A stretch of DNA of 64,000 nt from Stieleria neptunia (GTDB lineage: Bacteria; Planctomycetota; Planctomycetia; Pirellulales; Pirellulaceae), in NCBI RefSeq assembly GCF_007754155.1, contig NZ_CP037423.1:3658001-3722000 (forward strand). Reading direction: 5' to 3'. Position 1 is the first letter of the stretch; every line of letters starts with the position of its first letter. Positions 52,541-62,062 of the stretch are shown here, piece after piece. The translations under genes were made by a program, and so were the position numbers. Below the pieces are notes generated by a model. That model did no database searches. It worked only from the letters and a program-made list of their open reading frames with translations, and had not been told where the DNA came from.

Positions 52541-52655
52541 GCATGACATCATTCTGCCCCGGATCATTCCGCCAATGTTTTCGGGAGTCACCCGGAAAAA
52601 AGGCAGAACGATTCGGGGCAGAATCATGGGGGCAAAATGACCGGGGGGCAGACCG
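52541..52655. repeat. Family G repeat between convergent genes
   Basis: Arms CATCATTCTGCCCCGGATC and GATTCGGGGCAGAATCATG, plus ACCCGGAAAAAAGGCAGAAC between them, form an inverted structure. It sits between the ends of a rightward and a leftward gene and could act as a two-way terminator. Confidence 0.72.
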
Positions 52656-52659
52656 ACGG

Positions 52660-55600
52660 TTAAAACGGCAGCGTTTTCAGGAACCGCTGACCGAATCGGC
52701 CGTAGTCTTGGCCGTCCACGTCACCGTCTCCGTCGCTGTCCATGGCGGGATTGAATCCGGGATCGCCGCTGGATTTCAGGAACGTCAATCCGAATCGGCC
52801 GTAGTCCTGGCCGTCCACGTCACGGTCCCCGTCACCGTCGCCGTAGAGTGCGAAGAAATCATCCGTGGCTGCATTGCCGTAGGAGTAATCACCGCCTTGC
52901 AGACCGTCGTTGTCCCCGTCAAGGGTCACCGATGTCCCCGCCCGACGCACCTTTGCCGGATCAATGGTCAATCGGTAATTGCCATCGACCAACGCCGCAT
53001 CCAGCCCGCGGGTCAGCGTTCCGCTGAACGACAACGTTGCCACCGAATTGCCTTGTGGATTGGTGCTCACGACAAACGAGGTCGCCACCACACCGCCCTC
53101 GGGATCGCGTTTGCGGACTTCGAAGGCGCCGGAATCGATGTCGACCAGGCCGTCAAATTCGACATCAATCGTCGTGATTCGAGAGTGTTGATCGCCAGCG
53201 GATCCATCACCGATCGTCAGCGGACCGACCTGTCCCAGATCGACCAGCGTCAAACGCACTTCCGTCGGGCCGATCGACAGGTCCCAGTCGCTGCCCAGGG
53301 GCGGGACGGGGAGATTCAGACTGGTGAAGGTCCCGGTGATCGCGGATCCGCCCATCAGCACGAACGAATCGCCGACGCCCGGCGTCACACCGGCAGGGGC
53401 CCGGAAATTCAGCACGCCACCGGCGGAGATCGGTCCGGCGGATTGGATTTGTCCTCCGGCCAGTTCGGTCATCGTGCCCAGCAGGATCGGCGCGGTCGCG
53501 GCCAAGGTCAAGGTTTGATCGCCCAGGTCCAAGCCGCCTTGGATCTGGATGGATTGCATCGCCAGCACACTGATCGGGCCGACCGCGGAGAGCTGGACGG
53601 CGGTGACCAGCCCGGCATCGGTCACTTCGACCGTTGCCCCGGCGAGGGTGCCGTCGGTCGATCGAATCGACGCCGTTGAAGTTCCCGTGCCTTGAACGGT
53701 CACCGAATCGGAATCGTCGCCGCCATCAATCACGATGCCGTCGGGAAAGGAAAAGTAGCCGCCGCTGGTAAAGTCGACGTTGAAGGTGTCGGCGGCGGCC
53801 GTGCCGGCGATCCGCAGCGATTGTGTCGTCGACACGGGTTTGGACAATAGGACCGCCCCGCCACCGCCGTTGTCGATCAGCTCGACGTTCGATCCGTTTT
53901 GCCGGACCGTGACGTCGGTGGAGGTCGCGGGCAGACTGTAGGTGACGTCCTCGCGGATCGTGATCACGTAATCTTCCACTTCTCCGTCGTCGGCCAGTCC
54001 GTTCGATTCCAGGTCACCCGCCGTACTCAGTCGCACCCGCGCGTAGGTTGGGCCGAGAGTCATCGTGGTCGGCACGACGTAGTTGAGCGTTTGAAGTCCC
54101 GCGACGACGGTCACGCTGTCCAGGATTTGTTCGCCGGCATCCCACGTGCCGTCGGCATTAAAATCGATCCAAGCATCGACCTTGGCCGTTTCGCCGCCTT
54201 GCAGGTCGATGTTCACGCCCGCGGTGGTTTGCCCAAGCTTGAGGGTCCCGAACATCGCGCCGTCTTCGTCGCTGCCATCACCGTCGGCATTTGGCGAGGG
54301 GAACGCATCGGTTTCGCTGTCTCGCGAGTCGCCTAGTCGGGGGCCGACCGCCAGGTGCGTGGCGCCGTCGTTGACAAGCAGTGTCGAGTAGGAATCGGGG
54401 GCGTCACCGAGATCCGCGAGCACCGTTTCCAACCAGACGAAACGATAATCAAAACTGGAAACACCCACGACGTCGAGGTCACCGTCCCGATCCAGATCCC
54501 CTAATTCAACGCGTCTCGGTCCATCGATGAAGTAGTCGATCGGACGCTGGCGGAATTTCTCGTTGCCGTCGTTCAAGAAGACGTACAACACATATTCGTC
54601 TCGCGAGGCGACCAGCAAATCGACATCGCCATCCAAGTCGATGTCTCCCGGCGTGACGTCAAACGCATAGGACTCTTCCATCGGGACCAGTCGCTCGGTG
54701 AACCCGCCTGCCCCGTCGTTTTCAAACCAGACGATGTCGTCGGTGAAGGCGCCGACGGCGAGGTCCAGATCGCCGTCACCATCGATATCGGCCGTTCGGA
54801 CAGAGGACGCACCGTAGGCGTTGGTCGTGACGACCTTCTCGACGAAGTTCTGGCTGCCGTCGTTTTGGTACCAGGCGATCTTGTCATCGTAGTACGAAGC
54901 ACTGATCACATCCAAGTCGCCGTCGCCGTCGATGTCGCCAGTCGCAACGCTGTAGGCCAGTTTGGCGTTCGTCGTGATTGTTTTGGCGATAAAGTTGCCG
55001 CTTCCGTCGTTGTCGTACCAAGCCAGTTTGTCGTCATAGCCACTGGCCGAGAGCAGATCCGGATCGCCGTCGCCGTCGACATCCGCGACATGGACATCGT
55101 TGACCCCGACCGCGGAGGTCGAAACGATCTGTTCGACGAACGCCCCGCCGTCGTTGCGGTACCAGGCGACTTTGTCATCGAAGTACGAACCGCTGATGAT
55201 GTCCAGATCACCGTCGCCGTCGATGTCCGCGGTTTCGACGCTGGAGGCTCCGTCTGCGGACGTAGTGACGATCCGCGGTGAAAACGTCTGGGTGCCGTCG
55301 TTCTCATACCACGTGATCTTGTCATCATTGAAGGTCGCCCCCAACGCGTCGACATCGCCATCCCCGTCGAGATCGGCCAGCGTGACGTCATAAGGCAGAT
55401 AGGGCGAAGAAACGATTTCGTTTTCGACGAACGATTCGTTGCCGTCGTTTTCGTACCAGGCGATCTGGTCGTTTCCGCTGGACGCGCCCAGCACATCCAG
55501 GTCGCCATCGCCGTCGACATCGGCGACGGTGACGTCGATTGCACCGTCCGCGTTGGCGTCGATCACGGCTTCGGCGAAGTTTTCGTCGCCGTCGTTTTCG

Positions 55601-58146
55601 TACCAGACGATCAGGTCGTCTCCATAGGACGTGGCGAGAACATCCAGATCACCGTCTTGGTCCAGGTCCGCGGCTGAGATGGCGGTGGGGTAATCGAGCG
55701 AGGTCGTAATGGCGTGCTCGGTGAAATTCTGGTTGCCGTCATTTTCGTACCAGGCGATCTTGTCGTCCGACTGCGACGCGCTCAGCACATCGATGTCGCC
55801 GTCGGAATCCACGTCCGCGACCGCGACCCCCAACGCACCGCTGGCATTGGTGCTGATCACGTGCTTGGTGAACACCGCGGATCCGTTGTTCTCGTACCAA
55901 TTGATCGAATTATCGAGGGTGTGGGCGGTGAAGACGTCCAGATCCCCATCGCCATCGACGTCGCTGACCGCAATGCTCTTTGCCGCCCCCGCCGAAGGGT
56001 CGATTACATGGACGGTGTAGGGTTCCGCACCCGTGTTTTCATACCACAAGATCTCGTAGCTGAATCCGGCACTCAAAAAATCGCGATCGCCGTCTCCGTC
56101 GACATCACCGATCGCGATACTCCGTACGCCGCGGTCGTCGGGCGACACAACATGGGGCGAGAAATTTTCATTGCCGTCGTTTTCGTACCAGACAATGTTC
56201 TGGCCGAAATAGGAAACCGCGATGACATCTAAGTCGCCGTCGTTGTCAAAGTCGATGACTTCGATTTCCTCAGGATCGTCACCCTGGTCACTGATTAGCC
56301 GCCGAACAAAGTTTTCATTCCCGACGTTTTCGAACCATTCGAATCGATTTGAACCGGCCGACGCGCTCAGCACATCCTGGTCTCCATCGCCATCCAGGTC
56401 CACCGACGTGATCGCCGAAACCCCCAATGCGCCCGGAGAGCTGATGTCGTTGCCGATGAACATCGGTGACATGGGCGCTGGCGGTTGGATCGTCACCTGA
56501 TAGTCTTCCACCTCGCCATCGGGGGCCTCGCCGGTCGGGGCTAGCCCGCCGACGCTGCTGATGCGAAAGCGGGCAAAGGTGGTTCCGACCAGCGCGTCGC
56601 GTGGAATCGGAAACGTCAACACGTAGTCGAAGATACGGACATCGGCCGAGTCAAAGATTTGTTCATCGGGGTCGTCCCAGTCCCCGTCCTGGTTGAAGTC
56701 GATCCAGGCATCCAGATAGACCCAGCTGGGTTGGTTGGAGTTGCTTTCCACGTTGACGGTGACTTCGGCGTCGAAGGCTCGGACGTGCAACGGACCAAAC
56801 GTCACGCCGTCATCGTCGGTTCCGTCGCCGTCGGCCAAGGCGGACGGCAATCCGTCGACTTCGCCGTCACGTGCTGCCCCCAACCAATGGCCGACCGCGA
56901 CGTGCGACGCCCCACCGGCAGCCGCCAGTGTGGGGTAGGGTGCGGGGGCGTCGCCGTAGTCGGGCGAGCCGTTTTCGAACCACAGGATGTTGTCGCCGTA
57001 CTGTGCCCCGATGGCGAAATCCAGCTTGCCATCACCGTTGAAATCGTCGATCGCCAGGCTATCGGCACCGTTGGCCGAATCGTCGCTGATCACATGCTCG
57101 GTGAACACGCCCGCGCCGTCGCCCAGAAACACGCGGATTTGGTCGTTTTGGGACGAGGCCAGGATATCCATGTCACCGTCGGCATCCAGATCCGCGGTCG
57201 CGACGTCGTAGGCTCGGACGGCGGACGTCGTCAAAATGCGTTCGCTGAAATTCTCGCTGCCGTCGTTTTCATACCAGGCGATCGCATCGTCGTTAAAGTG
57301 CGCGCTGACCACATCCAAGTCGTCATCGCCGTCGGCGTCGAACGCGGTCACGGCCATCGCCTTATCCGCTGTCACGCTGATGGCGTGCTCGGTGAAGGTT
57401 TCGTTGCCGTCGTTTTCATACCAGGCGATCGTGTCGTCATTGCCCGAGGCGCTCAGCACATCGACGTCGCCGTCTCCGTCGACATCGGCCGTGGTCACGT
57501 CGTAGGCACCGTCGGCGCTGGAGCTGATCACATGGCGGCTGAAGGATTCGTTGCCGTCGTTTTCGAACCAGGCGATCGTGTCGGAGAAAAAGGCGGCGCT
57601 GAGCACATCCAGATCACCGTCCCCATCGACATCAGCCACCGAGACACTGCTGGCGTTGGTTTCGACGGAACTGATCACGTGCTCGGTGAATTGCTCGTTG
57701 CCGTCGTTTTCAAACCAGCGAATCGTGTGGTCGTACTTCGACGCGCTCAACACGTCGGTATCGCCGTCGCCATCGAGATCCGCGATCGCCACACTTTGGG
57801 CTCCGTTGGCGAGCGTGGAAATCGTCTGTTCGGAAAAGACACCGTCGCCCTGGTTCTCGAACCAGCGAATCGAATCGTCTCGATACGACGCGACCACAAT
57901 GTCGTTGTCGCCGTCGCCATCGATGTCTCCGCTGGCAAGGCCCCGCGGCCCGTCCACCGTGTCCCCGATGACGGCATGCTCGACGAAGACCGCACCGGGC
58001 GGCGGTGGCGCCGGTGGCGTAACATCCAGATCGGAGGCCAGCAAGATGCGTCGTTCCAAGCATTCGACGCGAACTGGACGCAGTACCCGGCGATCCGCTG
58101 TTCGTTTCCGCCGCCGCTTTCGCGACCGAAGCTTCGTTTGGTTCAT
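52660..58146 (-). CDS. Giant secreted FG-GAP/VCBS repeat protein with GEVED and dockerin-like domains
   Basis: 1828 residues from the ATG at 58146. The basic N-terminus ends in VECLERRILLASD, the planctomycete LEPR-xLLS-type export motif. Then come 7 FG-GAP repeats of about 50 residues (to about 395), each with a calcium-type loop such as DVDGDGDLDVLSAS and the phrase IAWYENDGNE. A GDAP/GEVED pair follows (to about 558), then 14 more repeats (558-1242), a second GDAP/GEVED pair (GEVEDYVITI), a region with autotransporter-like beta segments, and a C-terminal double dockerin-like motif (DGDGDRDVDGQDYGRFG, repeated). It is probably a calcium-binding surface protein. Confidence 0.9.
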   Translation of the reverse strand: MNQTKLRSRKRRRKRTADRRVLRPVRVECLERRILLASDLDVTPPAPPPPGAVFVEHAVIGDTVDGPRGLASGDIDGDGDNDIVVASYRDDSIRWFENQGDGVFSEQTISTLANGAQSVAIADLDGDGDTDVLSASKYDHTIRWFENDGNEQFTEHVISSVETNASSVSVADVDGDGDLDVLSAAFFSDTIAWFENDGNESFSRHVISSSADGAYDVTTADVDGDGDVDVLSASGNDDTIAWYENDGNETFTEHAISVTADKAMAVTAFDADGDDDLDVVSAHFNDDAIAWYENDGSENFSERILTTSAVRAYDVATADLDADGDMDILASSQNDQIRVFLGDGAGVFTEHVISDDSANGADSLAIDDFNGDGKLDFAIGAQYGDNILWFENGSPDYGDAPAPYPTLAAAGGASHVAVGHWLGAARDGEVDGLPSALADGDGTDDDGVTFGPLHVRAFDAEVTVNVESNSNQPSWVYLDAWIDFNQDGDWDDPDEQIFDSADVRIFDYVLTFPIPRDALVGTTFARFRISSVGGLAPTGEAPDGEVEDYQVTIQPPAPMSPMFIGNDISSPGALGVSAITSVDLDGDGDQDVLSASAGSNRFEWFENVGNENFVRRLISDQGDDPEEIEVIDFDNDGDLDVIAVSYFGQNIVWYENDGNENFSPHVVSPDDRGVRSIAIGDVDGDGDRDFLSAGFSYEILWYENTGAEPYTVHVIDPSAGAAKSIAVSDVDGDGDLDVFTAHTLDNSINWYENNGSAVFTKHVISTNASGALGVAVADVDSDGDIDVLSASQSDDKIAWYENDGNQNFTEHAITTSLDYPTAISAADLDQDGDLDVLATSYGDDLIVWYENDGDENFAEAVIDANADGAIDVTVADVDGDGDLDVLGASSGNDQIAWYENDGNESFVENEIVSSPYLPYDVTLADLDGDGDVDALGATFNDDKITWYENDGTQTFSPRIVTTSADGASSVETADIDGDGDLDIISGSYFDDKVAWYRNDGGAFVEQIVSTSAVGVNDVHVADVDGDGDPDLLSASGYDDKLAWYDNDGSGNFIAKTITTNAKLAYSVATGDIDGDGDLDVISASYYDDKIAWYQNDGSQNFVEKVVTTNAYGASSVRTADIDGDGDLDLAVGAFTDDIVWFENDGAGGFTERLVPMEESYAFDVTPGDIDLDGDVDLLVASRDEYVLYVFLNDGNEKFRQRPIDYFIDGPRRVELGDLDRDGDLDVVGVSSFDYRFVWLETVLADLGDAPDSYSTLLVNDGATHLAVGPRLGDSRDSETDAFPSPNADGDGSDEDGAMFGTLKLGQTTAGVNIDLQGGETAKVDAWIDFNADGTWDAGEQILDSVTVVAGLQTLNYVVPTTMTLGPTYARVRLSTAGDLESNGLADDGEVEDYVITIREDVTYSLPATSTDVTVRQNGSNVELIDNGGGGAVLLSKPVSTTQSLRIAGTAAADTFNVDFTSGGYFSFPDGIVIDGGDDSDSVTVQGTGTSTASIRSTDGTLAGATVEVTDAGLVTAVQLSAVGPISVLAMQSIQIQGGLDLGDQTLTLAATAPILLGTMTELAGGQIQSAGPISAGGVLNFRAPAGVTPGVGDSFVLMGGSAITGTFTSLNLPVPPLGSDWDLSIGPTEVRLTLVDLGQVGPLTIGDGSAGDQHSRITTIDVEFDGLVDIDSGAFEVRKRDPEGGVVATSFVVSTNPQGNSVATLSFSGTLTRGLDAALVDGNYRLTIDPAKVRRAGTSVTLDGDNDGLQGGDYSYGNAATDDFFALYGDGDGDRDVDGQDYGRFGLTFLKSSGDPGFNPAMDSDGDGDVDGQDYGRFGQRFLKTLPF

Positions 58147-58251
58147 CGGGCTACAGGGGAGGGGATGAAGGGAGGGAATCATCGCACTTTGGGAGCCGCG
58201 TATTCTACTCGCTCGCCCTGCGTCACGCTCGATCACCAGTCATTGCCTACC

Positions 58252-58345
58252 CCCCACCATCCTGTCTCCCATCATTCTGCCCCTCATCATTCTGCCCCTC
58301 ATCATTCTGCCTTCCATGGATTCGCCTTCCATCGTTTTGCCCCCA
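58252..58345. repeat. Family G CATCATTCTGCC tandem repeats
   Basis: Direct, slightly varied copies of CATCATTCTGCCCCT, then CATCGTTTTGCCCC, lie upstream of the giant gene start and downstream of the TIGR03032 gene stop. Related runs are at 62063-62132 and 52541-52655. Confidence 0.8.
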
Positions 58346-58383
58346 TCGTTTTGCCCCATTCACCCCGTTCCAAAATCCATCCC

Positions 58384-59445
58384 CTACCCACCGGCCGACC
58401 AACTCTGTACCCCATCGCCCTCGTCGAACCACACGTTCCGCTCAATCTCGTCCGTTTTGAACCCCAACGCTTTCGGCCGACGCGTCTCTGGTAAGACGAC
58501 CACGTCATACAGTTCGCCGATCACGTCTCCCTCCATACGGATCCAATGCACCACGTTGCCGCTGCGCAGGTCAATCACTTGAACGCCGCACCGCGGCGCC
58601 GCATCACGCGAGGCGAGTTCTCGATCGAGGTTCAGTCCGCGGAACGATTGCTCGTCGTCTCTCGGCTTGGACAGGCCGACGACGGCATAGTCGCCGATGA
58701 TCGCAAGCCCGCGGGCGTAGCCGGGGCAGAACGCGACACGTTCAAACGTCCCCGATTTGACATCGACAAAGCCCAGGAAGCCGTTGCCCGAATCGAGCAA
58801 CCACAATCGGTTTTGAACCAGACGGGGCGAGTGCGGCATCGACAAGCCGTCGGCGATGATCTGGTCGGATTGAACATCGATCACGACCCCGCCATCGTGG
58901 CGTCGATCACGCCAGCCATCGATCACATCCGACCGGCTGCAGGCGGTGACATAGCGGGGGCGTCCGTCTTGCATCGCCATCCCATTGAGATGACAGCGAT
59001 CTTCCGCGGCGAGCTTTGAAATGAAGCTCGGCCGCCAGAGCGGGGTGAAGCTGCGTCGCTGGCTGATCGTCGCAATGCAATTGAACAGCGTGCTGATGAA
59101 GATCGGATTTCCGTCGCCATCGACCGCGACATCGTGAATGTCGATATCGCCGGTCGTGTATCCGACCTGAGGAACGAACAGTCGGTCGAACTCGCTGGCG
59201 GGCGGTTGGCCGGTCCGCATGTTTTCCAAACGCCACAATTGATACCGGGTGCTCATCCAGATCGTCTGTGAGTTCCCCCAAAGCCCCATGCAACGGTTGA
59301 AGGTCCGTTCAAAGATCGCCAGCCCGCCGTCGGGCTTGGTGCCGACCAACAACAGTTTCCCCGCCTGATAGGTCGAAATCGCCAGGCTGATGTGGTGCTG
59401 GGTCAACCACGCCGTCAAGTTGCGAGATCCGAGGATGCTTAACAT
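58384..59445 (-). CDS. TIGR03032 family protein
   Basis: 353 residues, very close to the family pattern: YQAGKLLLVG, MGLWG near position 53, IWMSTRYQLWRLENM, GYTTGDIDIHDVAVDGDGNPIFISTLFNCIAT, FTPLWRPSFISKLAAEDRCHLNGMAM, YVTACSRSDVIDGWRDRRHDGGVVIDV, LSMPHSPRLVQNRLWLLDSGNG and FCPGYARGLAIIGDYAVVGLSKPR. It is probably a beta-propeller without signal peptide. The function of the family is unknown to me. It follows the sulfatase-fold gene by 26 nt. Confidence 0.92.
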   Translation of the reverse strand: MLSILGSRNLTAWLTQHHISLAISTYQAGKLLLVGTKPDGGLAIFERTFNRCMGLWGNSQTIWMSTRYQLWRLENMRTGQPPASEFDRLFVPQVGYTTGDIDIHDVAVDGDGNPIFISTLFNCIATISQRRSFTPLWRPSFISKLAAEDRCHLNGMAMQDGRPRYVTACSRSDVIDGWRDRRHDGGVVIDVQSDQIIADGLSMPHSPRLVQNRLWLLDSGNGFLGFVDVKSGTFERVAFCPGYARGLAIIGDYAVVGLSKPRDDEQSFRGLNLDRELASRDAAPRCGVQVIDLRSGNVVHWIRMEGDVIGELYDVVVLPETRRPKALGFKTDEIERNVWFDEGDGVQSWSAGG

Positions 59446-59471
59446 GGTCGCCTCTGGTGAATGCCGTCCCC

Positions 59472-60632
59472 TCAGCTCGATTCGGTTGCGTCGGAATCGG
59501 CTGCGGTGGCAAATTGATTCAGCACTTCACGGCGCAAGCGTGCGATGTCATTGACATCGTTGACGTCGTCGGGTTTGACAAACAAACGCTCTGCTCCGCC
59601 CGCTAGCGGGTCGGCATCGTGAACGTAGAACCAGTTTGATGTCGTCACGGCTTTGATGGCACGGTCTGAATCGGTCGGGACCGACCGCGAGGGGGCCTCG
59701 TCGCCTCGGCACCAGTCGGCCGGTGTGATCAAGGGTTTGTCATCGAGCAGCCGTTCCAGCAATTCGGGCAACGCCGCGGCGGACTGGAGTGACGGAACCC
59801 GCAGCGGGCCGCCGTGGGAAACCAGCATCGGCAACCGCACGTCTTGGCTGCGCAGCGGTCCGACATGGTGTCCCAGCCAGCCGTTTTCCCCCAGCGAAAA
59901 ACCGCTGGTCCCCGCCAAGACGATTCGGGGGCGTCGTCGGCGGACGGATTCACCCAGCAAGTCGATCATTTCATCCAGCAACCGAACCTGGGCCGCATAC
60001 CGTTGCATCCACGCGAACAGCAAATCGGGATCATCGCGTTTGGAAAGTTGCAACGCGGGCGGATCGGTGGTGGGGGGCAGAAAAAACGGTTCCGGCGCAG
60101 TGCTGGCAAGGTCTTGCGTTTCGTCCTCGACCGGTTCTGGGGTTTCCTCGTCCTCGTCGTCGTGTGTGACCGGCGCGTCCCAGTGGTCGCGAAGCATGCC
60201 GCTGTGGATCCAAATCAATCGCGTCTCGGGCGTGACGGCCTGAATGCTTGCCGCAATGGCTTGTGCCAGCACGGTGGCTTCGACCGTCTCGGCGGGCAAG
60301 CGTTTCAGTGTCGGTTGTAAGGCGATTGCCTGGCTGAAACCGAATTGATCTTCTGGAATCGTCAGCTTCGGGTCGTCGGTCAAAAAGACCGTCGCGCCGT
60401 GGTCTGCCTGGCGAGCGATCCACCCGCGTGAATCGTTCAGCCAACGGTTGATCAGGCTGCCGGGCCGGTCGACGGGCGATGTCCACCGATCCCAGACGAC
60501 GCCGCTGGCCGCCAACGCATCGATCGTTGGCGTCTGGTTCCACGAGCATCCGTAGCAGCCCAGCGGTGAAGTCGCCAGCCCTTCCAGCGTGACGACAACA
60601 GTGATCGGCGGTCGAAGGGGAAATTTGGACAC
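59472..60632 (-). CDS. Sulfatase/alkaline-phosphatase-fold protein lacking the catalytic Cys
   Basis: About 386 residues from a GTG at 60632; a TTG at 60698 would add 22. The fold entry is sulfatase-like: VVVTLEGLATSPLGCYGCSWNQTPTIDALAASGVVWDRWTSP. Where sulfatases have C/S-x-P-x-R, this has SPVDRPGSL, so the formylglycine site is missing. A later part (RYAAQVRLLDEMIDLLGESV, IVLAGTSGFSLGENGWLGHH, RLPMLVSHGG) matches the sulfatase C-half. It has no signal peptide. It may be a non-catalytic or altered-activity relative, paired with the TIGR03032 protein. Confidence 0.75.
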   Translation of the reverse strand: MSKFPLRPPITVVVTLEGLATSPLGCYGCSWNQTPTIDALAASGVVWDRWTSPVDRPGSLINRWLNDSRGWIARQADHGATVFLTDDPKLTIPEDQFGFSQAIALQPTLKRLPAETVEATVLAQAIAASIQAVTPETRLIWIHSGMLRDHWDAPVTHDDEDEETPEPVEDETQDLASTAPEPFFLPPTTDPPALQLSKRDDPDLLFAWMQRYAAQVRLLDEMIDLLGESVRRRRPRIVLAGTSGFSLGENGWLGHHVGPLRSQDVRLPMLVSHGGPLRVPSLQSAAALPELLERLLDDKPLITPADWCRGDEAPSRSVPTDSDRAIKAVTTSNWFYVHDADPLAGGAERLFVKPDDVNDVNDIARLRREVLNQFATAADSDATESS

Positions 60633-60761
60633 AGGATTCTGTTGAGGACGATGGGAAGGGGCCGGGCCCAGCGTAACAACTCCATTGAGCGTCGCCAATC
60701 GGCGGGGCCGGCGAGGGACGTCGTCCGGCGGGGGCGAGCGTGCAGTTTGACAACGAAGATG

Positions 60762-60842
60762 TTAGCGGAACGGCGCGAGCCGTCCGGTGCAGGCGCGCAA
60801 ACACCCAGGAAGACCGGAGGACTCGCGCCCTGCCGCTAAAAA
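60762..60842. repeat. Family B palindromic element (inner part)
   Basis: GTTAGCGGAACGGCGCGAGCC and ACTCGCGCCCTGCCGCTAAAA are the inner arms of family B. The outer TIR-like arms were not seen. It lies in the divergent gap between the sulfatase-fold and glycosyltransferase genes; nothing else is seen in that gap. Confidence 0.75.
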
Positions 60843-61042
60843 TATACAGAGGTCGTTGGCGCAACGGCACGAGCGGATCGTCGGCAGACTCGTTATCTCC
60901 CGCACAACCGCACCAAGCCGTCTCGCTCTGGCTGGGCAAGCTGCATCAAAGGGCAAGGTTCTTCACGCGGCGTCCTACGGTTGAATCGAAGGAGTCCTCG
61001 TCCGCCGGCTCTGTTTCTTCTCCACGATCGCGACTTGCAACG

Positions 61043-61933
61043 ATGTCCGCACACTTCTCGACCACGAATCCGATCGCTCCGGTCTCCCCGGTCATCTTAC
61101 CTCCCGTCTCTAAAAAAACGGCAAACCCGGACCGTCAGCAGCCGCCTGCCCTGCCACCGCTGGATCGGTGCGACGTCTGGGAGGTGCCATTTGACCGTGT
61201 CACGATGTCCGAGGCGATCGACCGGATCGAACAGCTCGTCGAGCGTGCGGAACCCAGTTATGTGATCACCGCCAATTTGAACTATGTGATGCTGCATCAC
61301 GGGCAAGCAGACATCCCGCAAATCACCGCAGCGGCGGATCTGATTTTGGCCGATGGACAACCGATCGTGTGGCGGAGCCAGCTCGGGTCGGAGTCGCTAC
61401 CCGAACGAGTCGCCGGCAGCGAGATGATTCACCAACTCGCTTGCCGAGCTGGTCAGAAACGTTGGGGCATCTATTTTCTGGGCGGAGCACCGGGGGTCGC
61501 CGAAACCTGCGCCAAGCGGCTCGCACGGGATTATCCCGGCATGCGAATCGCCGGGATCGAATCGCCTCCGTTTCGCGCCCTGTCGGCCGACGAACAAGCC
61601 GAACAAGATCAACGAATTCGAGACTCCGGGGCGCAAATTTTGCTGGTCGCCTTCGGCCAACCCAAGGGCGAACGCTGGATCCACGAGCACTACAAACGGC
61701 TCGGTGTTCCCGTCAGCATTCAACTGGGCGCCTCGTTCGACTTCATCGCCGGAACCGCCAAACGCGCCCCCAGGATTTGGCAGAAACTGGGGGCCGAATG
61801 GACCTATCGCATGCTCAGCGATCCGAAACGTCTGGTCCCACGCTACGGCAAGAACGCCCTGTTTCTGCTGCGGGCCTTGGTCGAGGATTGGAAGCAAACG
61901 GTCAAGCGGTGGGGCATGTCGCTGGACGACTGA
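61043..61933 (+). CDS. WecG/TagA/CpsF family glycosyltransferase
   Basis: 296 residues from the ATG at 61043. After a roughly 40-residue Pro-rich start come the family blocks YVITANLNYVMLHH, LILADGQPIVWRSQLGSESLPERVAGSEMIHQLAC, IYFLGGAPGVAETCAKRL, LLVAFGQPKGERWIHEH, and the segment GASFDFIAGTAKRAPRIWQ. These enzymes add ManNAc-type sugars to lipid-linked carriers for surface polysaccharide. It is alone on this strand here, so a target polymer is not indicated. Confidence 0.93.
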   Translation: MSAHFSTTNPIAPVSPVILPPVSKKTANPDRQQPPALPPLDRCDVWEVPFDRVTMSEAIDRIEQLVERAEPSYVITANLNYVMLHHGQADIPQITAAADLILADGQPIVWRSQLGSESLPERVAGSEMIHQLACRAGQKRWGIYFLGGAPGVAETCAKRLARDYPGMRIAGIESPPFRALSADEQAEQDQRIRDSGAQILLVAFGQPKGERWIHEHYKRLGVPVSIQLGASFDFIAGTAKRAPRIWQKLGAEWTYRMLSDPKRLVPRYGKNALFLLRALVEDWKQTVKRWGMSLDD

Positions 61934-61965
61934 ACGCGGTAGCGGTTTGCGGGACGCGGAGAGGG

Positions 61966-62037
61966 GAGACAAGGAGAGCGGGAGACAAGGAGACAAGGAG
62001 ACAAGGAGAGCGGGAGAGCGGGAGAGCGGGAGAGCGT
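61966..62037. repeat. Simple tandem repeats (GGAGACAA and GAGCGGGA units)
   Basis: Runs of GGAGACAA followed by GAGAGCGG/GAGCGGGA units of 8 bp behind the glycosyltransferase gene. The purine-rich strand is the plus strand. Confidence 0.85.
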
Positions 62038-62062
62038 TTTGGCGCCTCGGCTACCAGCTCAT

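Noticed and set aside
52486..53679. A 397-codon plus-strand open frame across the 3' end of the giant gene
   Set aside because: It overlaps the secreted small gene, family G and the minus-strand dockerin region; composition is Arg/Gln/His-rich as expected of a reverse-frame artefact.
56659..58494. A 611-codon open frame on the plus strand opposite the giant repeat protein
   Set aside because: It is the antisense shadow of highly repetitive GC-rich codons (GAT GGC GAC); the translation shows only low-complexity Val/Asp/Ile text and no domain.
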